In this document: positions 16,809 to 24,329 of the stretch, one piece after another
Numbering within the stretch: the first letter of the stretch is position 1
How the letters are laid out: each line of letters opens with the position of its first letter
Source: Candidatus Omnitrophota bacterium
GTDB lineage: Bacteria > Omnitrophota > Gorgyraeia > Duberdicusellales > 4484-171
DNA length: 34,720 bases
Assembly (NCBI GenBank): GCA_023135855.1
Contig: JAGLSH010000002.1
Coordinates: 1-34,720 of the forward strand
Direction: 5' to 3'
Notes under the pieces: generated by a model
The model's database searches: none
The model's input: only the letters and a program-made list of their open reading frames with translations
Told to the model about the DNA's origin: nothing
Program-made: the position numbers and the translations under genes

Positions 16809-17168
16809 ATGGATGAGAAAAGAGGATTTATGAGATTTCATGTTGCTTTTCCTTTGAAGTTTATTCAAAGTAAAATTCCGGTAGCTGTTAAAGGGATAGT
16901 CAAAGATATAAGCATGAATGGTCTAAAGGTTATCTTAGATAGAACCTTACAGTTTTTATCAGAAGATTTAAGCAATTTCCATCTTACCTTAGCTGATGAT
17001 AATGTATTAGAATTTTCAGGTCGAGTAATATGGCAGAAAGATTATCCAGATAGAAGAGAAATAGGAATCCGATTCCTACGTATCCCTGATGCTCATAAAG
17101 AAGATATTTACAATTATATTTTTAAATATCACCGTCAAGAGTTGACCCAGAAATGGTGGCAGATGTAA
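16809..17168 (+). CDS. PilZ-domain protein (putative cyclic-di-GMP receptor)
   Basis: 119 residues. The N-terminal RGFMR (5-9) fits RxxxR and DISMNG (33-38) fits D/NxSxxG, the two c-di-GMP binding signatures, followed by the beta-barrel segment ending in EIGIRFLRI. No other domain. It starts 18 bases after the response regulator with a GGAGGA ribosome-binding site, so kinase signalling and c-di-GMP reading may meet here; no diguanylate cyclase is present in the window. Confidence 0.87.
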   Translation: MDEKRGFMRFHVAFPLKFIQSKIPVAVKGIVKDISMNGLKVILDRTLQFLSEDLSNFHLTLADDNVLEFSGRVIWQKDYPDRREIGIRFLRIPDAHKEDIYNYIFKYHRQELTQKWWQM

Positions 17169-17184
17169 CTCTCCTCTAAAATTA

Positions 17185-17562
17185 ATGCGTTATCTTTTTT
17201 CTTGGTATACTACTTATATTTATTCTTTTTTTATTGTTGTCGTTGCTTTGTTGCCTGTTAGGTTCCCGCCACAATTATTATTTTCCTTTCAAGATAAAAT
17301 AATTCATGGTTTAATTTATTTTTTATTAGCTTTTCTAATTGTAAATACTTTTTCGCGTAAAAAGATAGGTAATTCTAGAAAATATAGCTTTGTGTATGTT
17401 TTTTGTTTGGGATTAGTTCTTGAAATGGTACACTATTTTTTGCCCTATAGGAGCTTTGAGTTTGGTGATATATTGGCAAATTCTATCGGAGGTTTCTTAG
17501 GAGTTTTGTTAGTAATTAAGAAGCCGTTGAGAGTTAATTTTAATTACAGGATAAAGAGATAA
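17185..17562 (+). CDS. VanZ-like membrane protein
   Basis: 125 residues with four hydrophobic segments (about 8-24, 36-54, 67-85, 97-115). The family pattern is visible: FQDKIIHGLIYFLLA and, later, LEMVHYFLPYRSFEFGDILANSIGG, the usual E..Q.F.P.R...D..AN..G stretch with His in place of Gln. Role unknown; VanZ itself confers low teicoplanin resistance, but most homologues have no tested function. The stop and the next start share one base (TAATG). Confidence 0.82.
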   Translation: MRYLFSWYTTYIYSFFIVVVALLPVRFPPQLLFSFQDKIIHGLIYFLLAFLIVNTFSRKKIGNSRKYSFVYVFCLGLVLEMVHYFLPYRSFEFGDILANSIGGFLGVLLVIKKPLRVNFNYRIKR

Positions 17563-18206
17563 TGAAAGAGCCATTTGAAATTGTGTTTGATGATGACTAT
17601 CTAATTGTAGTTAATAAGATAGCTAAAGTTTTAATTCAGGCTTCTAAAAAAGAGGCTAAGCATACTTTGACTTCATTGCTTCAACAAAGAGTAGGAAGCA
17701 AAGTTTTTCCCTGTCATCGTCTAGATCGCGAAACTACTGGTTTGGTAGTTTATGCTAGGAGTCCAGAGATTCAAAGAAAGATTACTGATCAATTTAGAAG
17801 CCGGGAGATTAAAAAGAAGTATATTGCTTTCGTTAAGGGGAATCTTAAAAAACGAAAAGGAGTTTGGGAAGGAAAAATTATTGACCGAGAAGGTAAAATC
17901 TTTGCTGAGAAGAGTAAGTATGCAAAGACTTTTTATAGGGTTCTAAAAGATTTTCCAAATTGGAGTATATTAGAATTATCCCCGGTAACCGGTAGGACTA
18001 ATCAATTAAGAATACAATTAGCAAAGATTGACCATCCTATATTAGGGGAAGACAAATATGCTTTTCGACGTGATTTTAAGGTCAAATTCAAGCGCTTAGG
18101 GCTTCATGCTTTTTATTTAAATTTTATTCATCCAATAAGCAAACAAAAAATCAATTTAGAATTAAATTTGCCTAAAGATATGCAGGAATTTTTAAATTCC
18201 TTTTAA
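17562..18206 (+). CDS. RluA-family pseudouridine synthase
   Basis: Converts uridine to pseudouridine in rRNA or tRNA. 214 residues. CHRLDRETTGLVVYAR with catalytic Asp55, then GRTNQLRIQLA and HPILGEDKYAF, and a C-terminal LGLHAFYLNFIHP typical of the family. No N-terminal S4 RNA-binding domain, so it resembles the short RluA/TruC type rather than RluC/D. Exact target site cannot be assigned. Start codon overlaps the VanZ-like stop. Confidence 0.9.
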   Translation: MKEPFEIVFDDDYLIVVNKIAKVLIQASKKEAKHTLTSLLQQRVGSKVFPCHRLDRETTGLVVYARSPEIQRKITDQFRSREIKKKYIAFVKGNLKKRKGVWEGKIIDREGKIFAEKSKYAKTFYRVLKDFPNWSILELSPVTGRTNQLRIQLAKIDHPILGEDKYAFRRDFKVKFKRLGLHAFYLNFIHPISKQKINLELNLPKDMQEFLNSF

Positions 18207-18255
18207 AAATGTGTAATTTAAAATAATCTTTTTTATAATAAGCAAGGAGAGAAGA

Positions 18256-18636
18256 ATGGAGAAGAAAATATACTATCATGATACTGATGCTGGCGGTGTA
18301 GTCTATTACGCTAATTATCTTAAATACCTTGAAGAATCTAGAACAGAATTACTTAAAGAGGCCGGTGTAGATATTAGTAAATTAGCAGGTGAGGGAATTC
18401 TCTTTGCAGTTAGAAAAGTTGAGATTGAATATAAGGCTCCGGCTCGCTATGCTGATACTTTGATTATAACAGCTTTGATAAGTAGAATAAAAAATGCAAC
18501 CTTAGAATTTACTCAGACTATAAACAGAGGAGACCAAATTTTAGTTAAAGCTAATACTCAATTGGTTTGCATTAATAGTAATTTTGCGCCACAAGCTATT
18601 CCTGAGGAGGTAAGTCAATGCTTAAGAAAAGAATAG
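18256..18636 (+). CDS. ybgC: YbgC-type acyl-CoA thioesterase (4HBT hotdog fold)
   Basis: 126 residues. The N-terminal YHDTDAGGVVYYANYLKYLE is the family signature with catalytic Asp11, and the rest follows the hotdog fold. YbgC proteins hydrolyse acyl-CoA thioesters and in diderms are often linked to Tol-Pal; no tol genes are here. Strong SD (AAGGAG) before the ATG. It overlaps the following DUF192 gene by 19 bases. Confidence 0.9.
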   Translation: MEKKIYYHDTDAGGVVYYANYLKYLEESRTELLKEAGVDISKLAGEGILFAVRKVEIEYKAPARYADTLIITALISRIKNATLEFTQTINRGDQILVKANTQLVCINSNFAPQAIPEEVSQCLRKE

Positions 18637-18989
18637 TTTATAATCTTTTTAATAAGAGTAAGAATTGTTTAATTGCTTCAAAGGTTTCGATAGCTAATAA
18701 TTTTTTTCTACGCCTTAAAGGGCTTATGTTCAGGGAGAGTATCGATAAAGAAGAAGCTCTTGTTTTTTATCATACTCCTTCCATTCATACTTTTTTTATG
18801 CGTTTTCCTATAGAAGTAGTATTTTTGAATCAAAAAATGCAAGTAAAAGAGATTTATCAGGAGTTAAAACCAAAAAGGGTAGTTTTTTCTACTTTTTCTT
18901 TTATAGCCATAGAACTGCCTGCTTTTAAGACTTCTAATAAAACCTTGGAAATTGGCGATATTTTAGAATTAACACCCTCAGAATTATAA
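18618..18989 (+). CDS. DUF192 family protein
   Basis: 123 residues. RLKGLMFRESI and HTFFMRFPIEVVFLN are the conserved DUF192 landmarks (usually ARGLMFR and MWFMRFPIDVVFL). Function unknown in the family. Unlike many members there is no clear signal peptide; the N-terminus is basic. The start used is the ATG at 18618 inside ybgC, preceded by GAGGAGGT at 18604-18611. Followed by 114 bases of spacer before argC. Confidence 0.85.
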   Translation: MLKKRIVYNLFNKSKNCLIASKVSIANNFFLRLKGLMFRESIDKEEALVFYHTPSIHTFFMRFPIEVVFLNQKMQVKEIYQELKPKRVVFSTFSFIAIELPAFKTSNKTLEIGDILELTPSEL

Positions 18990-19024
18990 AATCTAGGTCA
19001 GCAAAGATCTAATTCTAAATTGTA

Positions 19025-19056
19025 TTGACTGAAAGCCCATTTTAGTTTAATATAAG
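19025..19056 (+). promoter_or_regulatory. Candidate promoter of the arginine-lysine cluster
   Basis: TTGACT at 19025-19030 with a -10 of TAATAT (19048-19053, 17-base spacer) or TATAAG (19051-19056, 20-base spacer). It is the best promoter-like sequence in the 114-base gap before argC. No ARG-box-like operator was recognised by eye. Confidence 0.45.
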
Positions 19057-19103
19057 CTTACATTTTAATGGCTATTATAAGTATATAATATATAGGAGAA
19101 AGT

Positions 19104-20183
19104 GTGTCTAAAGGAATAAACCCCGTTAGAAATTTTGTTCAATCAGATAGTCAAGGTGATATTTTTAACAGGGTAAAAGTAGCAGTATTAGGGGCTACTG
19201 GATTTACTGGAGAAAAATTAGTTGAGATTTTACTTGGTCACCCTCAGGTAGAGATTACCTATTTAGCTTCACAAACACCTGAGCCGGTTGCCTATAAAAC
19301 ATTATTGCCTAATTTTACCGGTAAGACTGAAACTATTTGTGAGCCTCTTGATATAAGTGAGGCTATTACCAAGAGTGATTTTTTCTTTCTTTCTTTGCCC
19401 CATACAGTTTCTATGGAGTTTGCTCCTAGTTTACTTGCAGCTGGCAAAAAAGTAGTCGATCTTTCTGCAGATTATCGGCTTAAAGATACTAGTTTATACC
19501 AGGAGTATTATAATACTGCTCATAAAGATCAAGGCAATTTAGCAAAGGGAGTTTATGGGTTAGCTGAAATTTACCATAAGCAGATTGCTAAGAGTAATTT
19601 AGTGGCTAATCCCGGTTGTTATCCTACTTCAATTATTTTAGCTCTTTTTCCTTTAGTTAAAGAAGGATTAATAAATGGCAAGGTAGTAGTTGATTCTAAA
19701 TCAGCAATTAGCGGAGCTGGCCGCAAAACTGCTGCCAAATTGAGGAGTATGGATGTTGCGAATAATTTTTGGGCCTACAAGCCTTTTGTTCATCAACATA
19801 CACCAGAGATTTTAAGTATTTTAAAAGATGCTAGTGGAGAGAATATTGATCTTTCTTTTATTCCTCATGTTGCTGGGATGGCTGCTGGAATATATTCTAC
19901 AATTTGTCTTAATTCTAACAAAAAGGTTAGCAAGGATGAGATTAGTGATATTTATAAAAAATACTATCAAGATTCTCCGTTTATACGAATAAAAGAAGAT
20001 TTGCCGAAATTAGGAGATGTGGTAGGTACGAATTTTTGTGATATTGGTTTTGCTGTAAATGTTGATGGTAAAGAAATAGTTTTGGTCTCTTGCCTTGATA
20101 ATCTTATTAAGGGTGCAGCTGGTGCAGCGGTCCAAAACATGAATATAATGTTAGGTTGGGATGAGGCCATAGGATTAAAATGA
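19104..20183 (+). CDS. argC: N-acetyl-gamma-glutamyl-phosphate reductase with N-terminal extension
   Basis: Third step of arginine synthesis: NADPH reduction of N-acetylglutamyl phosphate. 359 residues. The nucleotide-binding GATGFTG is at 30-36, the catalytic Cys172 is in NPGCYPTS and the family HQHTPEI segment is present. The GTG at 19104 has a well-placed AGGAG 5 bases upstream. The first 24 residues (MSKGINPVRN onward) are not part of the normal enzyme, which begins at about VKVAVLGATG; they are encoded by an imperfect palindrome (see the repeat entry). No ATG, GTG or TTG occurs in frame between the palindrome and the core, so the extension is probably translated. First gene of the 13 kb cluster; ATGA overlap with argJ. 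Confidence 0.94.
   Translation: MSKGINPVRNFVQSDSQGDIFNRVKVAVLGATGFTGEKLVEILLGHPQVEITYLASQTPEPVAYKTLLPNFTGKTETICEPLDISEAITKSDFFFLSLPHTVSMEFAPSLLAAGKKVVDLSADYRLKDTSLYQEYYNTAHKDQGNLAKGVYGLAEIYHKQIAKSNLVANPGCYPTSIILALFPLVKEGLINGKVVVDSKSAISGAGRKTAAKLRSMDVANNFWAYKPFVHQHTPEILSILKDASGENIDLSFIPHVAGMAAGIYSTICLNSNKKVSKDEISDIYKKYYQDSPFIRIKEDLPKLGDVVGTNFCDIGFAVNVDGKEIVLVSCLDNLIKGAAGAAVQNMNIMLGWDEAIGLK
19120..19174. repeat. Imperfect palindrome encoding the ArgC N-terminal extension
   Basis: ACCCCGTTAGAAAT (19120-19133) pairs with ATTTTTAACAGGGT (19161-19174) over 14 positions with one mismatch and one G-U pair. The right arm ends exactly where the conserved ArgC fold begins. The peptide INPVRN read from the left arm resembles repeat-derived NPVRN peptides I recall from uncultivated bacterial proteins; that link is from memory. 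Confidence 0.65.
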
Positions 20184-21262
20184 GTATACCAAAAGGATTT
20201 TTGCTTTCAGGAATACATTGTGGAATAAAGAAGAAAAAATTAGACTTAGGTTTAATTTATGCCCAAGAACCTTGCAAAGTTATAGGTTTATTTACTACTA
20301 ATGTTAATCCGGCTTATTCAGTTACTTTTTGTAAAAAGAATATTAATAACTCAATAAAAGCAATTTTAGTAAATAGCGGTAATGCTAATTGTTACTCTCA
20401 TAAGAGCGGATTAGTGGATACTGAAGATATCGCTTTAAAATTAGCAAAAAAGTTGGGAGTAAAGATTTCAAATATACTTTTCACATCTACAGGTATTATT
20501 GGTAAAAAATTACCTAAAGATAAGATTATAAAAAGTTTGGGGAATTTAATAAAAAAGTTAGAGAATAATTCTGGTAATTTTTCTAAAAGTATTCTTACTA
20601 CTGATAGTTCGGCAAAAATAGCTGAAGCAGGAGTTGGTAAAGCTTCTATATTAGGTTTTGCTAAGGGGGCAGGGATGATTTGTCCTAATATGGCTACGAT
20701 GTTAGGTTTTATAATTACTGACGTTGACATGTCCCAGGGCTCATTTAAGAAAATAGTTAAAGAAGCAGTAGAGGCAAGTTTCAATTCTATTAGCGTAGAT
20801 GGTTGTATGAGTACTAACGATACGGTATTAGTTGCAACTAGCAAAAAAGTTGTTTTAAAAAGTAAGAGCCAGATAAAAGAGTTTAGTCAGAAATTAAAAA
20901 AAGTTTGTACTGAGCTTGCCAAGATGATTGTTAAAGATGGTGAAGGGGCAAGCAAGTTTGTTGAGATAGAGATAAAAGGTGCTAGGAGCAAACTTGAAGC
21001 TAAACAAGCCGGAATGTCTTTAGCTAATTCACCGCTTTTTAAATCTGCTCTTTATGGAGCTAATGCTAATTGGGGTAGGGTTATATCAAGTCTTGGCCAA
21101 GTTGGAATTAAGGTTGGTGAAGATATTTCTATCGAATCTACGTCTTTAGCTAAAAAGGAAGTGAAAATAACTATAGATTTAAAAAAAGGTAAATCAAAAA
21201 GTATAGTTTATACTTGTGATTTAACTCCCGAATATGTTCGGATTAATGCTAAATATAGCTAA
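20180..21262 (+). CDS. argJ: Glutamate N-acetyltransferase (ornithine acetyltransferase) ArgJ
   Basis: Transfers the acetyl group from N-acetylornithine back to glutamate, closing the cyclic arginine route; some members also use acetyl-CoA. 360 residues as precursor, somewhat short for the family (about 390-410). The self-cleavage site is MATML, with Thr173 as the nucleophile that becomes the N-terminus of the beta chain; TTDS (140-143) and the C-terminal ANWGRVISSLGQ are intact. Whether it is bifunctional cannot be judged by eye; the absence of argA in the window is compatible with either case. ATG overlaps the argC stop. Confidence 0.94.
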   Translation: MSIPKGFLLSGIHCGIKKKKLDLGLIYAQEPCKVIGLFTTNVNPAYSVTFCKKNINNSIKAILVNSGNANCYSHKSGLVDTEDIALKLAKKLGVKISNILFTSTGIIGKKLPKDKIIKSLGNLIKKLENNSGNFSKSILTTDSSAKIAEAGVGKASILGFAKGAGMICPNMATMLGFIITDVDMSQGSFKKIVKEAVEASFNSISVDGCMSTNDTVLVATSKKVVLKSKSQIKEFSQKLKKVCTELAKMIVKDGEGASKFVEIEIKGARSKLEAKQAGMSLANSPLFKSALYGANANWGRVISSLGQVGIKVGEDISIESTSLAKKEVKITIDLKKGKSKSIVYTCDLTPEYVRINAKYS

Positions 21263-21281
21263 GTCCTGACTTTGTCAGGAC
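21263..21281. repeat. Perfect 8-bp hairpin directly after argJ
   Basis: GTCCTGAC, loop TTT, GTCAGGAC. It begins at the base after the argJ stop. There is no following T-run, so it is not a standard terminator. Confidence 0.75.
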
Positions 21282-21286
21282 AATTT

Positions 21287-21340
21287 GCACTTGTCACTTA
21301 TGTTCCTCCCGCCTTTAGCGGGCGTCCATAAGTGACGTGC
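21287..21340. repeat. Compound palindrome between argJ and argB
   Basis: Outer stem GTCACTTATG (21293-21302) with CATAAGTGAC (21327-21336), perfect over 10 bp and extended by GCAC (21287-21290) with GTGC (21337-21340) after a 2-base bulge. Inner stem CCCGC (21308-21312) with GCGGG (21318-21322). It ends 5 bases before the argB ribosome-binding site. Confidence 0.8.
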
Positions 21341-21354
21341 TTATTGGAGGAAAA

Positions 21355-22206
21355 ATGGTACAAGAAGCGATAAGAAAAGCTGATGTTTTAATTGAGGCCC
21401 TGCCTTATATAAAGAACTTTCATAAAAAGATATTTGTTATTAAATATGGTGGTTCTATTTTAGGCGAGGAGAGGGTCCGTAAGTGCGTTCTTGAAGATAT
21501 TGCTTTTTTAAGATTTGCTGGGATAAGGCCGATTATTGTTCATGGTGGAGGGCCTAATATTACCGAAGTTCTAAGAGAACGTAGAATTGTAACTAAGTTT
21601 GTAGATGGCATGAGAGTTACTGATAAAGATACTTTAGAAGTTGTTGAGAGTGAACTTAATAAACTGAATGATTTAATTGTCGAAGAAATTAACAGCCACG
21701 GCGTTAAAGCTTCTAAATTTGAGGGGAAGAGTAAACTCTTAAAGGTAGTTAAAAAAGAAAGTGATATCGATTTAGGGCTAGTAGGTAAGGTAATTGGTTT
21801 TAACCAGAAAAATTTATTGGAAGCTTTAGAAGAGAGTATTCCGGTAGTTTGTCCGATGGGTTTTTCAAGTGAAGGATTAGCTTATAATATTAATGCTGAT
21901 GAAGTTGCATTTTTTCTGGCCTCTCAACTTAAGGCTGAGAAATTAGTCTTGCTTACTAATGTTTTAGGAGTAATGCGAGACTCTAAAGATAAAGAATCTT
22001 TAATTTCTACAATGACTGCTGAAGAAATTGAGGAATTAATTGATCATAAAAGCATTGATGAAGGAATGATTCCTAAAGTAAGGGCCGCTGCTTCAGCAAT
22101 TAGCGATGGAGCTGGTAAAGCTCATATAGTTGATGCTAAGATACCTCATGCTCTTTTATTAGAAATTTTTACTGATAAGGGTATTGGTACAGAAATTATA
22201 AAATAA
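21355..22206 (+). CDS. argB: Acetylglutamate kinase
   Basis: Phosphorylates N-acetylglutamate, usually the feedback-controlled step when the route is cyclic. 283 residues from the ATG at 21355, chosen because GGAGG (21346-21350) sits just ahead; the in-frame GTG at 21337 lies in the hairpin and would translate the SD. FVIKYGGSIL (Lys30), IIVHGGGPNI, FVDGMRVTD and NINADEVAFFLA are the substrate and ATP motifs. An N-terminal helix (about 1-23) precedes the core, a feature associated with arginine-sensitive hexameric enzymes, so arginine inhibition is plausible. Confidence 0.95.
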   Translation: MVQEAIRKADVLIEALPYIKNFHKKIFVIKYGGSILGEERVRKCVLEDIAFLRFAGIRPIIVHGGGPNITEVLRERRIVTKFVDGMRVTDKDTLEVVESELNKLNDLIVEEINSHGVKASKFEGKSKLLKVVKKESDIDLGLVGKVIGFNQKNLLEALEESIPVVCPMGFSSEGLAYNINADEVAFFLASQLKAEKLVLLTNVLGVMRDSKDKESLISTMTAEEIEELIDHKSIDEGMIPKVRAAASAISDGAGKAHIVDAKIPHALLLEIFTDKGIGTEIIK

Positions 22207-22220
22207 TTAAAGGTTAAAAA

Positions 22221-23399
22221 ATGAATACAAAAAAGTTATTTAAAGAATATAGTTTAAATACTTATACTCGTTGTGGCCCGGTATTTGTTAAAGGCAAAGG
22301 AAGTTGGCTTTGGGATCAGGCAGGAAATAAGTATTTGGATCTTTTTCCCGGTTGGGGGGTTTCAATACTGGGACATGCCCATTCAAAAGTAGTTGAAGCT
22401 ATGAGTAAGCAAGCTAAGAAGTTAATTCATCTTCCCAATAATCTTTATTTTGAGGAACAAGCTTTATTAGCTGAAGAAATTGTTAAGAAGAGTTTTCCAT
22501 CTAAGGTCTTCTTTGCTAATTCTGGAGCTGAAGCTGTAGAAGGAGCAATCAAATTTAGTCGACTTTTTGGTAAGGGCAAGAAGTATGAGATAATTTCGAT
22601 GAAGAACTCTTTTCATGGTCGGACATTTGGAGCACTTTCGGCAACTGCTCAAGAAGCTTATAAGAAGCCTTTTAAACCGGTTTTACCAGGATTTAAAGCT
22701 GCCAAGTTTAATGATTTTGAGAGCTTTAAAAAGCAAGTTACTCCAAAAACTGTAGCGGTAATTTTAGAATTAATTCAAGGAGAAGGCGGAGTAAATATTG
22801 CTAGTAAAGAATATATTCGTAAATTAAAAGATTTTTGTAAGAAAAAGAAGATTCTTGTTATTATTGATGAAGTTCAGACTGGAATGGGCCGGACTGCTAA
22901 GTTATTTTGTTGTCAGCATTACCATTTAATTCCTGATATATTAATTTTATCTAAAGGTTTAGGTGCTGGAGTGCCGATATCAGCTTTAGTGATTAATAAA
23001 AAAATAGCTGATTTAATAAAACCAGGCATGCATGCTTCAACTTTTGGTGGTTCTCCTTTAGTAAGTAAAGTATCTTACCAAGTATTTAAGATTATTGAAG
23101 AGGATAAGCTTATTGAAAATGCTCAAGAGAAAGGGAGCTATCTATTGAAACGTCTTTATGATCTTAGGAATAAATTTTCTTTTATTAAAGAAGTTCGCGG
23201 CATAGGGCTTATGGTTGGCTTAGAGCTTAAGATTGATTCTTATCCAATATTTCTAGAGTGCTTGAAGAAGAAGCTATTAATAAATTCTACTCATAAAAAA
23301 GTATTGCGGATTATGCCAGCTTTAAATGTTACTAGGCTTGAATTAGATAAAGGGTTGAAAATTTTAGAAGAAGTTTTAAGTAAATTCAAGGTTAAATAG
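22221..23399 (+). CDS. argD: Acetylornithine aminotransferase
   Basis: PLP-dependent class III aminotransferase making N-acetylornithine; such enzymes often also serve as succinyldiaminopimelate aminotransferase, but DapL in this cluster makes that role unnecessary. 392 residues. FFANSGAEAVEGAIKF, FHGRTFG, IIDEVQTGMGRT and the PLP Lys245 in LSKGLGAG are present, then HASTFGGSPL. Starts 14 bases after argB. Confidence 0.94.
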   Translation: MNTKKLFKEYSLNTYTRCGPVFVKGKGSWLWDQAGNKYLDLFPGWGVSILGHAHSKVVEAMSKQAKKLIHLPNNLYFEEQALLAEEIVKKSFPSKVFFANSGAEAVEGAIKFSRLFGKGKKYEIISMKNSFHGRTFGALSATAQEAYKKPFKPVLPGFKAAKFNDFESFKKQVTPKTVAVILELIQGEGGVNIASKEYIRKLKDFCKKKKILVIIDEVQTGMGRTAKLFCCQHYHLIPDILILSKGLGAGVPISALVINKKIADLIKPGMHASTFGGSPLVSKVSYQVFKIIEEDKLIENAQEKGSYLLKRLYDLRNKFSFIKEVRGIGLMVGLELKIDSYPIFLECLKKKLLINSTHKKVLRIMPALNVTRLELDKGLKILEEVLSKFKVK

Positions 23400-23410
23400 A
23401 GGATTTTACA

Positions 23411-24325
23411 ATGAGTCATTTTGTTTCTTTAAAATATTTTTCTTCTCAAGAAATAAATGAGATGCTAGATTTAGCTGCTCAGATGAAGAAGGACCCTAAA
23501 ATATCTAAGAGTGCTCTTGAGGGAAAATCTGTAGGTTTGCTTTTTGAAAAAGCATCTTTGAGGACCAAGACTGCCTTTTATCTCGGAGCTCAGCAATTAG
23601 GTGCAAAAGTAATTTATTATTCACCACAAGAGGTGAAGCTTGGTCAGCGTGAAGAAATTGCTGATGTTGCCCGGACGCTTTCAATGTATTTAGATGTGGT
23701 AGTAGTAAGAACCTTTTCTCATGGTAATATTATGAAATTTTCTGAGATTTCTTCGATCCCAGTAGTAAACGCTTTGAGTGATCTTACTCATCCTTCACAG
23801 GCTTTAGCTGATATACTGACGATTCGGGAAATAAAGGGAAATCTAAAGAAGCTAAAAGTAGCTTACATTGGTGATGGCAATAATGTTTGCAATTCTTTAA
23901 TTTATGCTTTTTCTATTTTAGGCGGAAATTTGCATTTGGCTATTCCTAAGGGTTATCGACCCTATAGAAGCATTTTAGATGAAGTTAAGAGTTATCATAG
24001 GATTTCCGGAGCTAAAATTAAAATCACTGATTTGGTTTTAAAGGCAGTAGAAGATGCAGATGTTTTATATACCGATGTTTGGACTTCTATGGGTGAGGAG
24101 AAAGAAAAGGGGAAACGAAAAAAAGCTTTTAAAAATTTTCGAATTGATGATAAAATCTTAAGCAAGGCAAAGGAAGATGCTATTGTAATGCATTGTCTTC
24201 CAGCTCATAGGGGAGAGGAGATTACCTCTTCAGTTATAGATGGTAAGAGTTCAGTTGTTTTTCAACAAGCTGAGAATCGGTTATATACAGCAAAAGCGAT
24301 TCTGGCATATATTTTAAAAAAGTAG
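23411..24325 (+). CDS. argF: Ornithine carbamoyltransferase
   Basis: Makes citrulline from ornithine and carbamoyl phosphate. 304 residues, normal. The carbamoyl-phosphate loop is SLRT (49-52) where the textbook motif is STRT; HPSQAL (127-132) replaces HPCQAL; VRTFSH, YTDVWTSMGEE and HCLPAHRG are conserved and mark ornithine rather than aspartate specificity. Placement between argD and argG makes OTC the safe call; an N-acetylornithine- or N-succinylornithine-specific variant is the alternative. Starts 11 bases after argD. Confidence 0.92.
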   Translation: MSHFVSLKYFSSQEINEMLDLAAQMKKDPKISKSALEGKSVGLLFEKASLRTKTAFYLGAQQLGAKVIYYSPQEVKLGQREEIADVARTLSMYLDVVVVRTFSHGNIMKFSEISSIPVVNALSDLTHPSQALADILTIREIKGNLKKLKVAYIGDGNNVCNSLIYAFSILGGNLHLAIPKGYRPYRSILDEVKSYHRISGAKIKITDLVLKAVEDADVLYTDVWTSMGEEKEKGKRKKAFKNFRIDDKILSKAKEDAIVMHCLPAHRGEEITSSVIDGKSSVVFQQAENRLYTAKAILAYILKK

Positions 24326-24329
24326 AAAA

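Noticed and set aside
18206..18255. Promoter for ybgC with a perfect TATAAT at 18234-18239
   Set aside because: No acceptable -35, and the predicted start would fall inside the ybgC Shine-Dalgarno sequence.
20398..20844. Long open frame on the minus strand inside argJ
   Set aside because: Shadow of argJ: no ribosome-binding site, no family resemblance, and argJ is certain on the other strand. The same applies to the other antisense frames inside real genes.
21263..21340. Rho-independent terminator between argJ and argB
   Set aside because: The stems are strong but no T-run follows either of them, and argB continues the pathway in the same direction.
21337..21354. GTG at 21337 as argB start
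   Set aside because: It lies in the palindrome stem and would translate the Shine-Dalgarno; the ATG at 21355 is correctly spaced.
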